From positions 1 to 6,004 of the forward strand of contig CAIQSZ010000304.1 of assembly GCA_903874575.1 (NCBI GenBank): a DNA stretch of 6,004 nucleotides, written 5' to 3'. Positions 5,102 to 6,004 of the stretch are shown piece after piece (within the stretch, counting starts at the first letter, position 1; each line of letters begins with the position of its first letter). The notes beneath the pieces are model-generated. The model was not told the origin of the DNA and made no database searches. It saw nothing but the letters and a program-made list of their open reading frames with translations. The stretch comes from an uncultured Elusimicrobia bacterium (GTDB lineage Bacteria; Elusimicrobiota; Elusimicrobia; UBA1565; UBA9628). The position numbers and the translations under genes are program-made.

Positions 5102-6004
5102 TTACCGTGGCGGCGAACTGAAAGCGTCGCGAAGGCGGGCCGAGACCCAGCCGGGCATCCAGACCATGTGGAGAATGGCCGTATAATGCCCCCCCGGAAC
5201 CCAAACCTGCCGGGCGGCCGGAAACGCCTCGGCCAGACTTCGGGCGTTGGCGGCCGGAATGACCGTGTCCCGGCTCGCGTTGACCAGCAGGGCCGGTTTG
5301 GCGGCGTTGGTGCGACGGCGGTCTCCCGGCTCCAGCCCGGCCCAGGCGGCGCGGAGGTCGGCGGCCTTCATCCCCATCTTCCGCACGAAAGGTCCGGTCA
5401 GGGATCCGTTCGCCGCCAGCGACGGAAAATCCGCCCCGCCCAAAAGAAAAACGCCGAAACAGGGGCGCGCGTCGAGGGAATACGCGACCGAGCCGACGAT
5501 GGCGCCCAAGCTGACGCCGAAAAGGGCTATGCGCGCCGGGTCGGCCTCGGGACGCGCCGACAGCACGCCGAGGGCGCGCCGCGCGTCGAGCACCGACTGG
5601 CGGAAGTTCGCCGCCAAGCGCGCGGGAGTGCGGGCCAGGAAGACCTGCCCGCTGGGCTGAGTGGGGTCGGGGCGGCGGTGGAACTGGGTGGGCATTTCCA
5701 CCCACATCACCGCGAAGCCGTCCCGGATGAAGCGGCGCGCGAAGCGCATTTCGATCCAGACGTTGGGCGCGGCCATCACGGGCAGGATCAGCACCGCGGG
5801 AACGCGCCGCCCGGCGGCGGACCTCGGCACGAGCAGATGCGCCCAAACCGTGTCGTTGGCCGGCCATGGGCTCCTCACGGCCGAAGGAAACCGAAGGACC
5901 GTCTCGGTCCACGGCCCGTCCGCGGCGGCGGTCGCGGTTTCGACGCGGAATCCCCCCGCCGGCGGCTCGAGCGCGTCAGCCCGGGCGCGCGCCGCGGTCA
6001 ACGA
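5102..6004 (-). CDS. Alpha/beta hydrolase (esterase-like), N-terminus cut off by window edge
   Basis: Roughly 300 visible residues of a serine alpha/beta hydrolase. Numbered from the TTG at 6001: a strand VPAVLILPVMAAP (67-79) supplies the oxyanion-hole region, and GFAVMWVEMP (95-104) is the next strand. The nucleophile elbow is GVSLG at 162-166 with Ser164. The acid is probably Asp245 in NASRDTVIP and the base His272 in GGHYTAI. The triad is thus complete and properly spaced. The general look is of dienelactone-hydrolase/ABHD18-like esterases, but the substrate cannot be named. The reading frame is open to the right edge, so the true start may lie outside. The first visible residues end in ARARADALEPP, which looks like the end of a signal peptide with an Ala-x-Ala cleavage site, so export is plausible. 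It ends with TAA at 5102-5104. The lipoprotein pair downstream has its own promoter. Confidence 0.85.
   Translation of the reverse strand, partial: SLTAARARADALEPPAGGFRVETATAAADGPWTETVLRFPSAVRSPWPANDTVWAHLLVPRSAAGRRVPAVLILPVMAAPNVWIEMRFARRFIRDGFAVMWVEMPTQFHRRPDPTQPSGQVFLARTPARLAANFRQSVLDARRALGVLSARPEADPARIALFGVSLGAIVGSVAYSLDARPCFGVFLLGGADFPSLAANGSLTGPFVRKMGMKAADLRAAWAGLEPGDRRRTNAAKPALLVNASRDTVIPAANARSLAEAFPAARQVWVPGGHYTAILHMVWMPGWVSARLRDAFSSPPR

Noticed and set aside
5097..5103. Run of seven T on the plus strand after a tiny CGG-TTG-CCG hairpin
   Set aside because: No plus-strand gene ends upstream and the stem is only three base pairs, so it does not look like a working terminator.
5061..5912. 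283-codon minus-strand frame overlapping the hydrolase
   Set aside because: Frame-shifted shadow; the true frame holds GVSLG, the catalytic Asp and the GGH motif.

Overview
The window is GC-rich bacterial DNA packed with genes and has no gap longer than about 100 bases. An outer-membrane beta-barrel protein, two lipobox lipoproteins and other exported or membrane-anchored products point to a diderm (Gram-negative-type) bacterium. The lineage cannot be fixed from the sequence. The PorV/UPF0164-like barrel joined to a LysM domain and the high GC would fit a GC-rich Elusimicrobiota, Myxococcota or related lineage, but this is a guess. I saw no tRNA, rRNA, CRISPR array, insertion sequence or integrase.

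Left part (1-3673, all minus strand): a tightly packed four-gene operon reads from right to left from a promoter with a perfect TATAAT -10 box. The order is (1) an exported beta-barrel/coiled-coil/LysM protein, (2) a degenerate receiver domain joined through one membrane helix to a five-repeat propeller-like periplasmic domain, (3) a small divergent PilZ-like protein, and (4) ferrochelatase (hemH), cut by the left window edge. The junctions are TGA-G-ATG, ATGA and ATGA, so translational coupling is likely. The first three products could span outer membrane, periplasm, inner membrane and cytoplasm. That they work together is inference.

Middle (3674-4579): a divergent promoter (TTGACG, 17 bp, CATAAT) drives a plus-strand gene for an unrecognised membrane-anchored, helix-rich protein that starts with GTG. 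Both divergent promoters place the expected transcription start almost on the start codon, so both mRNAs look leaderless or nearly so.

Right part (4599-6004, minus strand): two tandem-duplicated Cys-containing mini-lipoproteins share a consensus-like promoter (TTGACA, 17 bp, TAAACT). Upstream of them lies an alpha/beta hydrolase with an intact Ser-Asp-His triad, cut at its N-terminus by the right window edge and probably exported.
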